Shown: piece by piece, positions 1-11,091 of the stretch
How positions within the stretch are numbered: the stretch's first letter is position 1
Layout: each line of letters begins with the position of its first letter
NCBI RefSeq assembly: GCF_029784135.1
Contig: NC_073746.1
Location: forward strand, 72,396,042 to 72,460,041
Direction: 5' to 3'
Origin: Toxorhynchites rutilus septentrionalis
Lineage: Eukaryota; Arthropoda; Insecta; Diptera; Culicidae
DNA length: 64,000 nt
Made by a program: the position numbers and the translations under genes
Notes under the pieces: model-generated
What the model saw: only the letters and a program-made list of their open reading frames with translations
Database searches by the model: none
What the model was told of the DNA's origin: nothing

Positions 1-50
1 GTGGAAAGGAATTATGAATTGTTTTCATATTTATTTTTCCCGCTTGGTTG

Positions 51-53
<3 letters not shown>

Positions 54-87
<34 letters not shown>
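54..87. repeat. (CT)n microsatellite
   Basis: An uninterrupted CT dinucleotide run of about 33 bases. It is simple sequence with no gene around it. Confidence 0.95.
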
Positions 88-91
<4 letters not shown>

Positions 92-555
92 CGGACGCTT
101 GCTAACTATTCCTCGTGCACCAGTGACAGTTTTTGAGTGATTAAATGCCGAGATTGAAGCGAAAGGAACTGGCAAACTTTTTCTTTTATGTCTACGCTTC
201 CACCTTCCGTTTGTGTATCCCTGCTGGGCTTACACCTCGAGGGCCTCGAGGAAGGCAACGCTGAGTCGAAAAAAAGTTCCTCCTGCGCTGACGCTCTTTC
301 TTCGTAGCATCAATTTGGTGGTTTTCCATTCCGCAGATTATGCTTTTAAAATGATTGTTTCTCAAATCAAATAAGTATTGTTTGGAAGGGTAACGGGGTT
401 TGTAATGTGCTAATTGAGGAGTCAGAGAAGAGGTCTGCACTGCTCTGCTGAATGGCGATGCCAAATCGGGATTTTTTTCTCATTCTATACGGCGTTTCTT
501 GATTCAACTAATGTTTTTTATAAATCGTACAGGCCAAGGAGCCAGATTCGAAATA
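88..555. other. no gene recognised
   Basis: AT-rich sequence with only short, codon-poor reading frames on both strands. I see no protein motif, RNA gene or repeat boundary. Confidence 0.5.
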
Positions 556-557
556 TA

Positions 558-722
558 ACAGTTCGGCTGAAAAGTTTATAAGGTAACACAGTAAAACTAT
601 TTTTTTGCAAAATTCAATTTTATTATTCAACATAATTGCCTTCGAGGGCGATACAGCGATTATAGCGATCCTGCAACTTTTCGATACCCTTTTTATAGTA
701 CTCTTTCGGTTTTTCCTCACTT
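558..722 (-). pseudogene. mariner-type transposase, C-terminal remnant with TIR-like end
   Basis: Read on the minus strand, about 32 codons give a typical mariner carboxy terminus (…YYKKGIEKLQDRYNRCIAL…NYVE) followed by a stop at 623-625. The motif W/Y-x-x-CI-x-LEG-x-YVE is characteristic of the last residues of Tc1/mariner DDE transposases. The AT-rich sequence beyond the stop, ending near 558 with TTCGGCTGAAAAGTTTATAA, looks like a mariner terminal inverted repeat. Everything upstream of the C-terminus, including the catalytic domain, is missing, so this is a dead 3' fragment. Confidence 0.65.
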
Positions 723-845
723 TCTTTCAATTTTAGTTCTAAAGTATATTTCCATTATATTTATATATTGGCTTATTCTACGGTCAATATTATGGGGATC
801 GATTACTTGCGGACGATTCGAGGTTAGTAGGGCGACAATTTTTTA

Positions 846-1741
846 TCATGGAGAGAAAGGGACATAAGGAGATTTGGACAATACTGATGATTCAACACGG
901 AGATCGATAGTTTTGAGGAAAATATAGATTTGGGATATGTAAACGAGGCCGGAGTTAAGCAGTGTGAAGGGACCCAGACAAAGGTAATGAAAAAGCACTA
1001 AAAATTTCTCGTATATAGCGATAGCTTCGACAGAGTTAGGACTATCCGTCACAATGTAATAGTGTTCCACAGGTCATGAGGCGACGATGTCCAGCACCCA
1101 GTGAATCGCTGCCAATTCAGCAATATACACTTAGCAATGATACTGGACACTGTATGATGTGCTAAAAAATTTGTTGAACACTTCAAATCCAGTCGACTCG
1201 TTCATAGAGGACCCATCGGTAAAGTACATATCATCACAATTGATACGCTCATACTTTGCATCGAAGATCGTTGGAACGATCCCAGGTTGATGATAATCCA
1301 TTGATGTGAATATTCGTCGCTTTCATTCGTTGAAGAGCGATTCTCATGTTTCGTGCCACTTTCCATAATTTTTTCATTGACGTTTCTCGCGACAAACCTC
1401 CCACGAAAATTCGCAAAATAAGCACGTTTTTTTCCCTTTCGACGAATAGTGGAACCTTGGATGGGTTTTATTTGAGCGCGAACTGCGCTATCATAGATCA
1501 AACGAGAACGTAAGTTATACTCCTCAAATGGAGGAAAACCATCTCTGGAATTGATGGCTAGAGCAATCGCGTCCGCATATTCTTTGAAGTGAATATGTCT
1601 TGAGAGGTCATATGCCTTGTTTGTAGATTCAGAAGAATTCGGCCCAGTGGTGATGTAAATTTTGGTAGAAAAGTGATCACTACAGTTGGGATTCTTGACC
1701 TTTTGGGGCGCAATTTTTTTCACCGTATTATATTTCATCAT
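846..1741 (-). pseudogene. non-LTR retrotransposon, RNase H domain remnant
   Basis: The minus strand carries broken frames of an RNase H domain. In order they show FDAKYERINCDDMYFTDGSS (first Asp region, around 1190-1260), VYIAELAAIHWVLDIVAS (Glu helix, around 1075-1135) and YYIVTDSPNSVEAI (second Asp, around 1020-1070). These match the C-terminal RNase H of LOA/R1-type elements of mosquitoes. Internal stops and frame changes separate the blocks. The 5' part (1261-1741) is an open 160-codon frame that precedes RNase H and corresponds to the end of the reverse-transcriptase connection region. The element is truncated and inactive. Confidence 0.75.
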
Positions 1742-2350
1742 TCAATTGAGTAAAAAAAAAACATCTATTGCTTCTGTCCGTACATGAAACCATTAACCTC
1801 TCCTCGATTTTCGCAAAATTGAAACAACATCACATTATATCAATACCATTTTGTTTTTTGCTAAGTATGCCTGGACGCCCTTCCATGCTATGCGTTGTTT
1901 TCCAGTTATTGCTTAAGGGCGGGTCCCTGTCTGGAAGATCAAAAAAATAGATGTATTTTCCATTTTTTAAGTGCACGAATAATCATTATTACGCTGTTGG
2001 CGGCTGGATGTGTAGATGCTGTCTGTAAATTGGAGCCTTGCTGGTGGTATCGGTTCTGAAGCAACGGGGTGTCACAGAACGAATCCCAATAAATATTTTG
2101 AAACTTTAGGATAATACCTAAAGCCTAAGTTTTTTTTGGACACTCGGTTTTTCCGTCTCAAAAAATCGATTTTAGACATTTTTTTTGAGATAGCGCAATC
2201 ATGCAGCTCTAAGACAGTTGGCATAAAAAAAATAGAAACTCCCATTTTCCGTAATTTTTTGGTTTTCAAAACACTCAAATTTTAACGTCTGTGACACTTG
2301 TAAATGAAATCCGATTGAGCTAATACATTGGATTGGGTATATTATCGTGC
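1742..2350. other. no gene; degenerate dispersed repeat in right half
   Basis: The stretch 2085-2340 resembles the repeat family at 3108-3380, 20700-21120 and 26431-26790: a CGATTTT…GACATTTT block, then GAGATA, then CAAATTTT…GTGACA…GAAATCCGATTGAGCTAAT. The left part has no recognised content. Confidence 0.45.
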
Positions 2351-2385
2351 AAATTAAAAAACATTACGCAGCAAGTTCAGAATAC

Positions 2386-3078
2386 CATGCATTTTGTCTT
2401 GTATTACGAAAAAACAAGTAATATACCCAGTAAGGTAATGGTAATGAAAAAGCCGATCTCTTAGCAAGATTAGGATCTTCAACTAAATTCGTCGGGCCTG
2501 AGCCATTTTGTGGATTATCTACATCATGCATGAAATCGGAGCTCAAAACCTGGGAAATATCAATGATTGAAGCCAACTGGAGGGCTCTATCAAGACCAAG
2601 ACAATCCAAATTATTCAATACACCTTGTAACAGAATAACACGCAACCTACTCAGCTTGAATAAGGTAGATTTGAGTACATTAACCGGTCTATTGACCGGA
2701 CACTGTCCGAGCACCTTAAAAAAATCGGGAAACTGGCAGATGATAACTGTCGTTCCAGCAATTTCGAAGCTGAGACTTCGGAACATTTACTGTGTCAATG
2801 CAGTACACTAATTCAGCGAAGACTGCGAATTCTTGGAAAGGGCATTCTTATGCCTAACGAGATTTGGTCTGCTGAACCAAAACAGATAAGGAACTTCATA
2901 AAGGAAATCATACCTTCGTGGGGGGATATGCAAAGTCCTGATGCGACTATCACTTATTCCCTGAGTGATGGAACGAACTGACACTGCATACATGGCAAAC
3001 TGGAGTGCACTACAATAAATCAAACTAATGGTCGCAGTGGTACAATGCTCCTACAGAAGAAGAAGAAGAAGAAGAAGT
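2386..3078 (+). pseudogene. non-LTR retrotransposon (LOA/R1-like), C-terminal end with GAA tail
   Basis: The + strand encodes, across small frame breaks, the end of an RNase H-bearing pol protein: a stretch reading DLLARLGSSTKFVGPEPFCG, then RNLLSLNKVDL and LTGLLTGHCPS, then a CRFC/C-type zinc knuckle region and a TSEHLLCQC-like block (2760-2800). Further on come RRLRILGKGILMPNEIW and FIKEIIPSWGD. The sequence then runs into a (GAA)n microsatellite at about 3053-3077, the usual 3' tail of these elements. It is opposite in strand to the RNase H relic at 846-1741, so it is a separate insertion. The 5' end is truncated and frameshifts exclude function. Confidence 0.75.
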
Positions 3079-3107
3079 CCCAGTCCAGTCCCAGTGTCGA
3101 TTTTTGA

Positions 3108-3380
3108 CAAGACATTTTTTTTCGAGATGACAGTAGATCCCGGCTCGTTTTCTAAAGTGCAATTTTAAGAGATTTGACTCTGATTTCCTCTACTCTCCCC
3201 TTGGGTGATTTATCGATTTTAAAAAAAACTCAAACTTTGACCGCTTTGCGCCACTCTCCCTTAAGGTCGATTGAGCTGAAATTCGGCATAGGGTGTTTTT
3301 TCGAGGTGGTGAACATTTTGTATGAGGTAACTTTTTGATGTTTTAGGGTCGATGTTTTTTCCATACATTCATTGGCACCC
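3108..3380 (-). mobile_element. truncated copy of TA/GGGTGGC-type MITE
   Basis: This is the reverse complement of the complete copy at 26431-26790. Its outer end reads CATACATTCATTGGCACCC followed by TA, matching the start GGGTGGCAATGAATG of the other copy. The shared interior includes the TCGAGATAACA…GATCTCGA block, the CTCTACTCTCC block and CGATTGAGCTGAAA. The other terminal repeat is missing. Confidence 0.6.
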
Positions 3381-3388
3381 TAATGTGC

Positions 3389-3747
3389 ATGGATCAATTG
3401 AAGCAGATTGCGACAAATTTCGGGCGAAAGTATTCTCTAGATGTTGAAACAGAGGAACTTGTTTCAGAGGCGGAAATGTTCTAGACGCGGATGATGACCT
3501 TTTCCCTGACCTGAACTTGAACATTTTTCTCGGATATTCTCTCGAAGCATTTTATCCTAACATTGAGACGGCGCTACGAATTTTACTTCCAGTTACGAGG
3601 ACACCGTGCGAACGCAGCTACAGCAAGCTTAAATTGATTAAAAATTATCTGCGTTCTAAAATAAGCCAAGACTCAATGGATTGGCAATTCATTGGAAAAA
3701 AACGCCGAGGAATCGCTAAGACCTTAGTCAGGGATACTTGTAATTAA
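3389..3747 (+). pseudogene. hAT-superfamily transposase, dimerisation-domain remnant
   Basis: The frame at 3517-3747 reads YPNIETALRILLPVTRTPCE then RSYSKLKLIKNYLRSKISQD, the hallmark of the C-terminal hAT dimerisation domain (YPN/S…LP(V/A)T…ERSFSKLKLIKN.LRS.M). The preceding frame (MDQLKQIATNFGRKYSLDV…EELVSEAEM, ending at a stop near 3483) matches the linker before that domain in ZMYM/TTF-type hAT transposases. Only the last quarter of a transposase remains and it is split by a stop. Confidence 0.75.
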
Positions 3748-3750
3748 TAA

Positions 3751-4418
3751 TCTATAAATAAAAATGGAAGGCCAAATGTGTTGGTAAGCGCAAAACCCGA
3801 GGAAGGAATTGTTCAATTTGAGTCATCTATATTTCGTTGTATTCGTCTCTTCCCGTAGATCAATATAGCGGTGAGAAAAATCGGAAAATTAGGAAAATTG
3901 AATTCCCATATGTTCTACAATTTGCTAAGCGTTGTTAGTCCATTTGATGTTGGCGCTAACGAAATTGATTTTTGTTCGAAAGTGGAAAAGGATTTTCAGA
4001 CGGAATAACGCATTCCTATATCTTCTATCTATATAAACAAAAATGGAAGGCCAAATATGTTGGTGTGTCCTAAAACCGAGGAAGGAATGGTCCGATTTGA
4101 GCTGTCTTTATTTTGTAATAGTCTCTGTATCAAACATGTACTCCATGCAACGTAGAAAAATGTTATTTCCAAATGCTTGAAGAATCTTGAACGAGAATTG
4201 TGTCTGAAAATAATTTTATATTGTAAGGACGAACCTTTGAAGAAGTACTAGACAATTTATAGTAAAAGGAAATTATAAAGGGTCAAAGGGAAATCAATCA
4301 ATGAAGAGTTCAGTGATTGGACTCACTAACATTCACTTAGTAAGAAAACGTGGATGTTTGAAAGTATTCAAATCAAAAAATCTATTTTGGGCGGGACGAT
4401 GTTCGTCGGGTCAGCTAG
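3751..4418 (+). mobile_element. non-autonomous Helitron with duplicated 5' end
   Basis: The left end starts TCTATAAATAAAAATGGAAG, preceded by A, and the right end is GGGTCAGCTAG followed by T, matching Helitron rules (5' TC, 3' CTRR, insertion between A and T). A small hairpin (GACGA-TGT-TCGTC) sits just before the CTAG end. A second 5'-like end starts at 4028 (TCTATATAAACAAAAATGG), about 277 bp after the first, so the element carries tandem 5' heads. No Rep/helicase coding sequence is present. Related reverse copies lie at 28130-28799 and 58698-59070. Confidence 0.75.
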
Positions 4419-5105
4419 TTATCAATATAATAATATTTTAATACTTTCTATTAAAATATTAGTCATTCTTATAACAAATTGGTACACGTAACACAATTTA
4501 TACAGTATCTTGAAAGTTTCAATTAAGAACTTGTGGTAATCGATTTTTCGATTAACGATGTTTACATCTGGTTTGCCACCAATAATATTTTTCGTTTATG
4601 TCGATCCCTGGAAAACCGACATCGACCCCAAGGGGTCGATAATAAACGAATCTTGTAATGATATTTCTAGCCTTCTAAATACGAATAAACTGCTCGAAGT
4701 GAACATTGGAATAAGTGAATAATTTTTATAAAATATCGCAATCTGAAAAATAGTGAAAAAATAGAAAGAAAGTGGTACTATTTGGGGCGCTATTTTCATA
4801 GTTTAGTGAGTCTAAACTGATCAGTTTTATTTCATTCTGAGTATCGGCACTCAGTTGTGATTTTTCGGAGGTTTAGATTTCAAATCACTCGCTCAATCAG
4901 AGAATTTACGCCTGGCAAGCACGATTCAAATTCTACAATTTTCTACAAATTACCGAATGGAATGCTCGAAAATTCCAATTCATTTTTCATCGATTTTAGT
5001 GTTAACGTATGCATCCAAAAAAATTAACCAATTTCGAATGGCGATGAAAGCTAATTTATAGGAACAAATTTTCTTTAAATCTTACGTTTATTAAGTCTAC
5101 AACAC
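4419..5105. other. no gene recognised
   Basis: AT-rich sequence with no convincing reading frame or repeat end. The minus-strand frame at 4596-4799 is hydrophobic but has no known motif and sits in low-complexity DNA. Confidence 0.45.
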
Positions 5106-5109
5106 AAAT

Positions 5110-5860
5110 GATTCAAGGCTGTTGATTTGCTGCAGCAGCACTGTCAAGCAACTTGATGTTTTTTCCATACTGCAACCCCACAGCGAAAGAGTTGGCCATC
5201 CTGAGGCACTTTGTGTCCGCCAGATATAGCCGATCTGGTATTTACAATATCATCTCTTTGCCGCTCCTTAAGCCAGGAGATCGAAGCAACCAGCCAAACG
5301 GTGGACAAGAATCTGGCCAAAACGGACATTTTTATGCGGAAGCGTCAGAAGGGACCGGCCGTATCTGAGTAGCTTGAGATGCTGGTGAAAAACTTCTTTC
5401 CGGTGAAAGAAGTGAAAAACTTCTTCTCGTACTCATAATGAAAGACGAGACGTACTTGATGACAGAATTCAACGAATGACAGGGGACCGGGTACTTTACG
5501 TTCCCCAGTAAGCGATGACGTCGAATATATCATTCACATCAAGTTCTCGAAGAAGTTCCTTTTCTGACAGACGTGAAGGGAATGTCCAAGGCGCTCTTCT
5601 TTCGAGTCATATGGTGAACGGGGAGATGTATAGTACGAAGTGCTTGCCGGATTTGGGAAGGTGATGTGGTCTTTATACCGAACCTGGGATCAGTCCATTA
5701 TGCCAAAAGATCACTGGAGGATGGATCGGCTGGAGATAAACATTGTCGCGAAGACCACCAACCTTCCCAACATTTCCCAGGTGCGTCCGGTAGAAAACTT
5801 TTGGGCGAAATGCCAAAATAGAGAGACATACGACCACCAAAGCCCCGAAAAGGTGAAATA
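5110..5860 (+). pseudogene. Tc1/mariner (DD37E-like) transposase relic
   Basis: Broken + strand frames follow the order of a Tc1/mariner transposase. Around 5425-5560 there is a block resembling MDDETY (KDETYLMTEFNE, YFTFPS). At 5590-5650 GNVQGALLSSHMVNGEMYST resembles the (G)TVNGEIY motif. At 5665-5720 IPNLGSVHYAK corresponds to the PDLASxHYxK motif of the second catalytic Asp, here Asn. At 5750-5815 INIVAKTTNLPNISQVRPVE then NFWAK matches the region with the catalytic Glu. Several frameshifts and stops make it inactive. A better preserved relative lies at 46245-47230. Confidence 0.6.
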
Positions 5861-5891
5861 ACACGCCGATATACATCTTTTCATCGGTCAT

Positions 5892-6242
5892 GTTTCAGGT
5901 TCCGGCCAACTTCCGTAAGACCGCCCAGCGCTTCATTTACGATATTTCAACAAACAACTCTGCCTCTTCCTGTCGAGTATACACTAGTTCTTCCGGCTTA
6001 TTTAAAATGTTAAACCCTGACCAATCTTTGGTTCCCTAGGACCAAAGATGAACTTTTCGATGGTCCCTGCGAATCAATAGTTCCAGTTGACACTCTCTAA
6101 ACAAAAAGCCCAATGTCGATGCGATGAAACCAGCTCAACGTATCAATCTTTGGATGATTTAGAAGCGCTCTTGAACAGTCTGCCAAATAAAAGTTTTTTT
6201 GAGGTTCATCTATTTAAGAAAATCAACATGATCAAATTGTGA
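5892..6242. other. no gene recognised
   Basis: Intervening sequence, perhaps the decayed 3' flank of the Tc1/mariner relic. No motif was seen. Confidence 0.4.
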
Positions 6243-6400
6243 TATTAAAATATATTGATATCGCGGGACATTTTCGTTTCTTTTGTCAAATGCGGGACGT
6301 TTCGCGGGACGGAATCTTACGCGGGACATTTTGTTGGAATGCGGGACTGTCCCGCGTAACGCGAGACGTGTGGTCAGTTTAGTCTAGCAGGAAGTTTGAG
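6243..6400. repeat. GCGGGAC-rich cluster, probable DNA-transposon terminus
   Basis: Five GCGGGAC words occur within about 110 bp, together with the inverted form in GCGGGACTGTCCCGC. The block ends in GACGTGTGGTCA. Such subterminal repeats in an otherwise AT-rich region look like the end of a hAT- or P-like element, but the partner end is not visible. Confidence 0.4.
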
Positions 6401-6423
6401 TACACGTGTTATGTCGCCATTGT

Positions 6424-6867
6424 TCAAAACGGACATATTGAAGCTGTTACAAAGGTCATATAACAACAATGAATGGTTGTCATTGTACTGTTTCCCCAGG
6501 TGATTCCGTGAGAGATGAAGTTTCCCAAGATTAACCGTGGCTCAGGAAGGAGTGAGCATATTTCAGCAAGATACTTCCGGCTAACTTGAATTTTCGGAGG
6601 CCAATACAAGCAGACAATACACAAATATTTGCCTTTGATGTATGCATGACAAGCAACATTATCACGATCCAAGCGTATAATATTAAAATCGTCGAAAAAG
6701 AGATCATTTCGCGAAGAAAGCCAAGTTTTGGACAGAGCAAAACCATCACAAATAATGTTATGAATCAAAAATTTGAACGTATCCATTTTAGGGATAAAAC
6801 AACGACATTCCACTGTAAAACGGTGATATCTCCGACCTCTAGGTTGTTGTTGTTGATGTTGGGCCAA
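6424..6867 (-). pseudogene. non-LTR retrotransposon endonuclease-domain remnant
   Basis: The minus-strand frame shows an APE-type endonuclease fragment: FALSKTWLSSRNDLFFDDFN (the SETWL motif, Glu replaced by Lys), then CIVCLYWPPKIQVSR, then LPEPRLILGNF and SHGITWG (the LLGDFNSHxxxWG motif, with Asp replaced by Asn). This is the N-terminal part of ORF2 of a Jockey/R1/LOA-like element. Catalytic substitutions and a frame change near 6490 show it is dead. The remainder of the element is absent. Confidence 0.7.
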
Positions 6868-7297
6868 TGGTGAAGCACGCTTTAAAGTTTACACGAAAGT
6901 GCGCTTCGAGCGCTCCTTTGAAGAAACCTTCTGTTTCTTCCAGCGGCTCTTGCCGAGAGCTCATGTAGGCTTCCCCTGTAATATGAGTACTTATGCTCAG
7001 TCGCTCCACGGCGTTCGCTCACATGATGCTCTCCGCAAGTGGCACAGCGCTAACAAGGGCGCAATGGGCTGCAATGTAGTGGCGTAGCGTGACCGGGTGA
7101 CACCCGGGGCGGATGCTTTGGTTGTAACCCCTCCAATTAACTCTTGTAATCATTTTTTTTTAAATTTTTCAATTACAAAGAATCAAACAACTTATTTATT
7201 CTAATATAAGGTAAGACAAACAACCAATCAATCAACATGTGACATAATTGACAACAAGTCGTTTCGTAATCTAACCTAAGAATGAACTGTACAGTGA
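6868..7297. other. no gene recognised; GC-richer block then AT-rich
   Basis: 6890-7125 is GC-richer and ends in GTGACACCCGGGGCGG, which resembles the termini of some insect DNA elements, but no partner or coding motif was found. Confidence 0.3.
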
Positions 7298-7510
7298 GGG
7301 GCAAAATAAAGTGTCCAAATATTTTTTTTTTCATTTCTTTCATTTTTCTGGATAAAATTCAACGAAAACACATCGTAATCATTTTTAAAATATTATTTAT
7401 TATGTTCTTTCCAGGTTTGGTAATGTTGCGCTGGTAAAAAACAAAGTTTTTCTGAAAGAAAAAAAACAGTTAATATTCAAAAAAAAAAACAGGGGCAAAA
7501 TAAAGTGTCC
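7298..7510. repeat. duplicated Tc1-type terminal sequence
   Basis: The 19-base word GGGGCAAAATAAAGTGTCC occurs twice, at 7298-7316 and 7492-7510, beside the C-terminal end of the adjacent Tc1 gene. The spacing of about 194 bp is like the paired (IR/DR) transposase-binding sites of many Tc1 elements. A degenerate counterpart (GAGGGGCAAATTC) lies near 8851. Confidence 0.5.
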
Positions 7511-7556
7511 AGATCAGTACAGCTTCAAATAAATCAAACTGAAGGCAAACAAGAAT

Positions 7557-7682
7557 TTAATAATGGTTATGGCCTCCTGTAGCCTTCAACACCTCCTGCA
7601 AGCGCTTCGGCATACTTTCAACAAGGTTGTGCAAGTGTTGTGGGTCGAGTTTTTCCCACGTGCGCTCCAGGGCATCAAAATT
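7557..7682 (-). pseudogene. Tc1 transposase, C-terminal fragment
   Basis: The minus strand reads PNFDALERTWEKLDPQHLH, then LVESMPKRLQEVLKATGG and a stop at 7557-7559. This is the conserved Tc1 tail (W…L.P..L..LV.SMP.RL..V…GG). It is separated from its N-terminal half (8300-8753) by the minisatellite at 7697-8293, which stands where the second and third catalytic residues should be. Confidence 0.75.
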
Positions 7683-7696
7683 AGGTAAAAAAAAAT

Positions 7697-8293
7697 AAAA
7701 TACCAGATTTCAGATTCCCAGATTCCCAGATTCTCAGATTTCCGGATTCCCGGATTCATAAATTCCAAGTTGAATGAACTCTCGGATTTTCAGATTTCCA
7801 GATTATCAGATTCTCTGATTCCCAGATTCCCAGTTTCCCAATTTCTCACTTTCCCAGATACCAGATTTCCAAATTCCCAGATTCCCAGAATTACAGATTT
7901 CCAGATTTCTAGATTCCCAGATTCCCAGATTCTCACATTCTCAGGTTCCCAGGTCCCCAAATTCCAAGATTCTCAAACTCTCGGATTCTCGGATTTTGAG
8001 ATTCTCAGATACCCAGTTTTCCACATTCCCACGTTCCCAATTTCTCAAATTCCCAGATTCCCAGATTCCCAGATTCCCAGATTCCCAGATTCCCAGATTC
8101 CCACATTCCCATATTCTCAGATTCCCGGATTCACAAATTCCAAGATTCTTAAACTCTCGGATTCTCAAATTCTCAGATTATCAGATTATCAGATTCCGGT
8201 TCCCAATTTCCCAGTTACTCAGTTACTCAGTTTCCCAGTTTCCCAAATTTCCAGGTTTCCAAAATTCCCACATTTCCAAATTCTCAGATTCCC
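7697..8293. repeat. 8-bp minisatellite (AGATTCCC)n, inside a Tc1 gene
   Basis: About 600 bp of tandem, variably degenerate AGATTCCC units, perfect for several units at 8050-8100. Longer sub-repeats containing AAATTCCAAGATTCT…AAACTCTCGGATTCTC recur within it. The left edge, AATACCAGATTTCAGATTCC, matches in reverse the end of the 21129-22046 array. The long open frames read from it are simply the repeat translated (SQIPRFPD…) and are not genes. Confidence 0.9.
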
Positions 8294-8299
8294 ATTTGT

Positions 8300-8753
8300 A
8301 TTCGTCGGTCCACAACACTGTTTTCCAGTATTCGAGCGGTTTATCGGCGTGTTCCTTGGCGAACTTGAGCCTTATTCACCTGGCTGATGAAAGGCCTTCT
8401 CACTGTGATCTTGCTATGGTACTCCTTCGCTTGGATGCGGCGACGGACAGTACGACGCGATATCGAAAGTTGGAGCTCTTCTGTATCTGCCGGATCGTAA
8501 TTTTTGGGTTTTTCTTCACCTCACGAATGATTTTTTTGTCTGTTCTGGGATCTGTCTTGAGCTTCCGTCCTCTTCCCGGGCGATCCACCACCGATCCGAA
8601 CGTTTTCATCTTCTTCATGACTTTTGATACCGCTGTCTTGCTGATTTCGTAGTGCTTTTCCACTTCCCGGTGCGTTTGGCCGTTATTGACATCACGAACA
8701 ACCAGTTTCCGGATGGACAACGGAATGGAACCGTAAAGTTTTGCGTTCTCCAT
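8300..8753 (-). pseudogene. Tc1 transposase, N-terminal two-thirds to first catalytic Asp
   Basis: The minus frame 8400-8753 begins MENAKLYGSIPLSIRKLVV and contains a paired-type helix-turn-helix (VEKHYEISKTAVSKVMKKMK), a GRGRK linker and a second HTH (RTDKKIIREVKKNPKITIRQ). A frameshift near 8420 is followed by ISQVN, LKFAKEHADKPLEYWKTVLW and TDE, the first catalytic Asp of the DDE triad. The gene then enters the minisatellite directly after WTDEYKWES. With the core missing and a frameshift, it cannot be active. Confidence 0.85.
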
Positions 8754-9033
8754 ATTTTACAACTTATTCGAATGTGGACACCTGTTTGAATGCTCCAGAG
8801 CCAAGCCAGTTGTTTATGAAACGTCAAAATACACAAAACAAACAAATTCGAGGGGCAAATTCGAAGATTGTGAACGGCATTTCATGAAGCTAAACCGTTC
8901 ATCTTCAGTTGATGAAGGATGTCGTTAGCTTTTTTCCTACTCAAAATTGTGCCACCCATTGTGCAATACATAAGAAGTGCTATCGTTCATATGACTCGAC
9001 AGGATCTCAATGAACTTGTATCTCTGGAGAAAT

Positions 9034-9473
9034 ATATGGTCGGTGTTAAGTCAGAGCGGACCAAGTCGCAAAATTAAAAAATTTCGAATTATTGATTGTA
9101 TTAGGTTAAACATCTTGTAAGCTACATTCCACATTTATCAGATTTGGAAAATCACGCGTACAGCAGTAATAACTTGCCGAGATTGTTTTGAACGGTCAAT
9201 GAAAACCTTTACAGCACCAAACTTCAAACTCGTTTTTCTCGAACTCATGAAAATGTCACATGGTCCGGCCTAACTTAACACTGACTAGACGGTACTTAAT
9301 TTGTACCGCAGTGCTACAGCTTCATTATATGGTCGGTGTTAAGTCAGACCGGTGCTAAATAAATCCGACAAATGTGGTATGTAGCTTACGAAATGATTAA
9401 CCTGATATTATCAATAACTCGAAATTTTCAATTTTGCGTCTTGGTCCCCTCTGACCTCTGACACCGACCATAT
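9034..9473. mobile_element. two adjacent copies of a GGTCGGTGT-TIR MITE
   Basis: The outer ends are a perfect 13-bp inverted repeat, ATATGGTCGGTGT (9034-9046) and its complement (9461-9473). The same 13-mer recurs at 9327-9339, and an inverted partner (CCGGCCTAACTTAACACTGAC) lies at about 9262-9284. The region therefore holds a ~250-bp copy (9034-9284) and a 147-bp copy (9327-9473) of one non-coding family. Both contain the GTTAAGTCAGA…CGG subterminal block. Confidence 0.65.
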
Positions 9474-9478
9474 GCTCC

Positions 9479-9713
9479 TTAATCCTTTCGCTACGAGCGT
9501 CGTCTATAGGCGACATCCGCGCGACGACCTGTATATACGAGTGTCGTTTATGGACGACATCGCGATGATCTGTGTGTACGAGCGTCGTCTATAGACGACA
9601 TCAGGGTGATACTGCACATCGATCACACCAGTGCGATATGCATACTTTTCGATGCAATGCTCCGTTCAGCGATAGCACTTCGACGGAGCACACTGCCGTA
9701 GTGAAAGGGTTAA
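9479..9713. mobile_element. piggyBac-like MITE with TTAA target duplication
   Basis: TTAA at 9479-9482 and 9710-9713 flanks a 227-bp insert whose ends are inverted (left TCCTTTCGCTACGA, right TAGTGAAAGGG). TTAA duplication plus a CCCTTT-type TIR is diagnostic of the piggyBac superfamily. The left half is a ~42-bp tandem repeat, three units, each centred on a GTCGTCTATAGACGAC-like palindrome. No coding capacity. Confidence 0.75.

Positions 9714-11091
<1,378 letters not shown>

Noticed and set aside
7770..8652. Long + strand open frames (205-218 codons) rich in SQIPRFPDS
   Set aside because: They are translations of the AGATTCCC minisatellite running into the antisense of the Tc1 gene; they follow the repeat, not codon usage.
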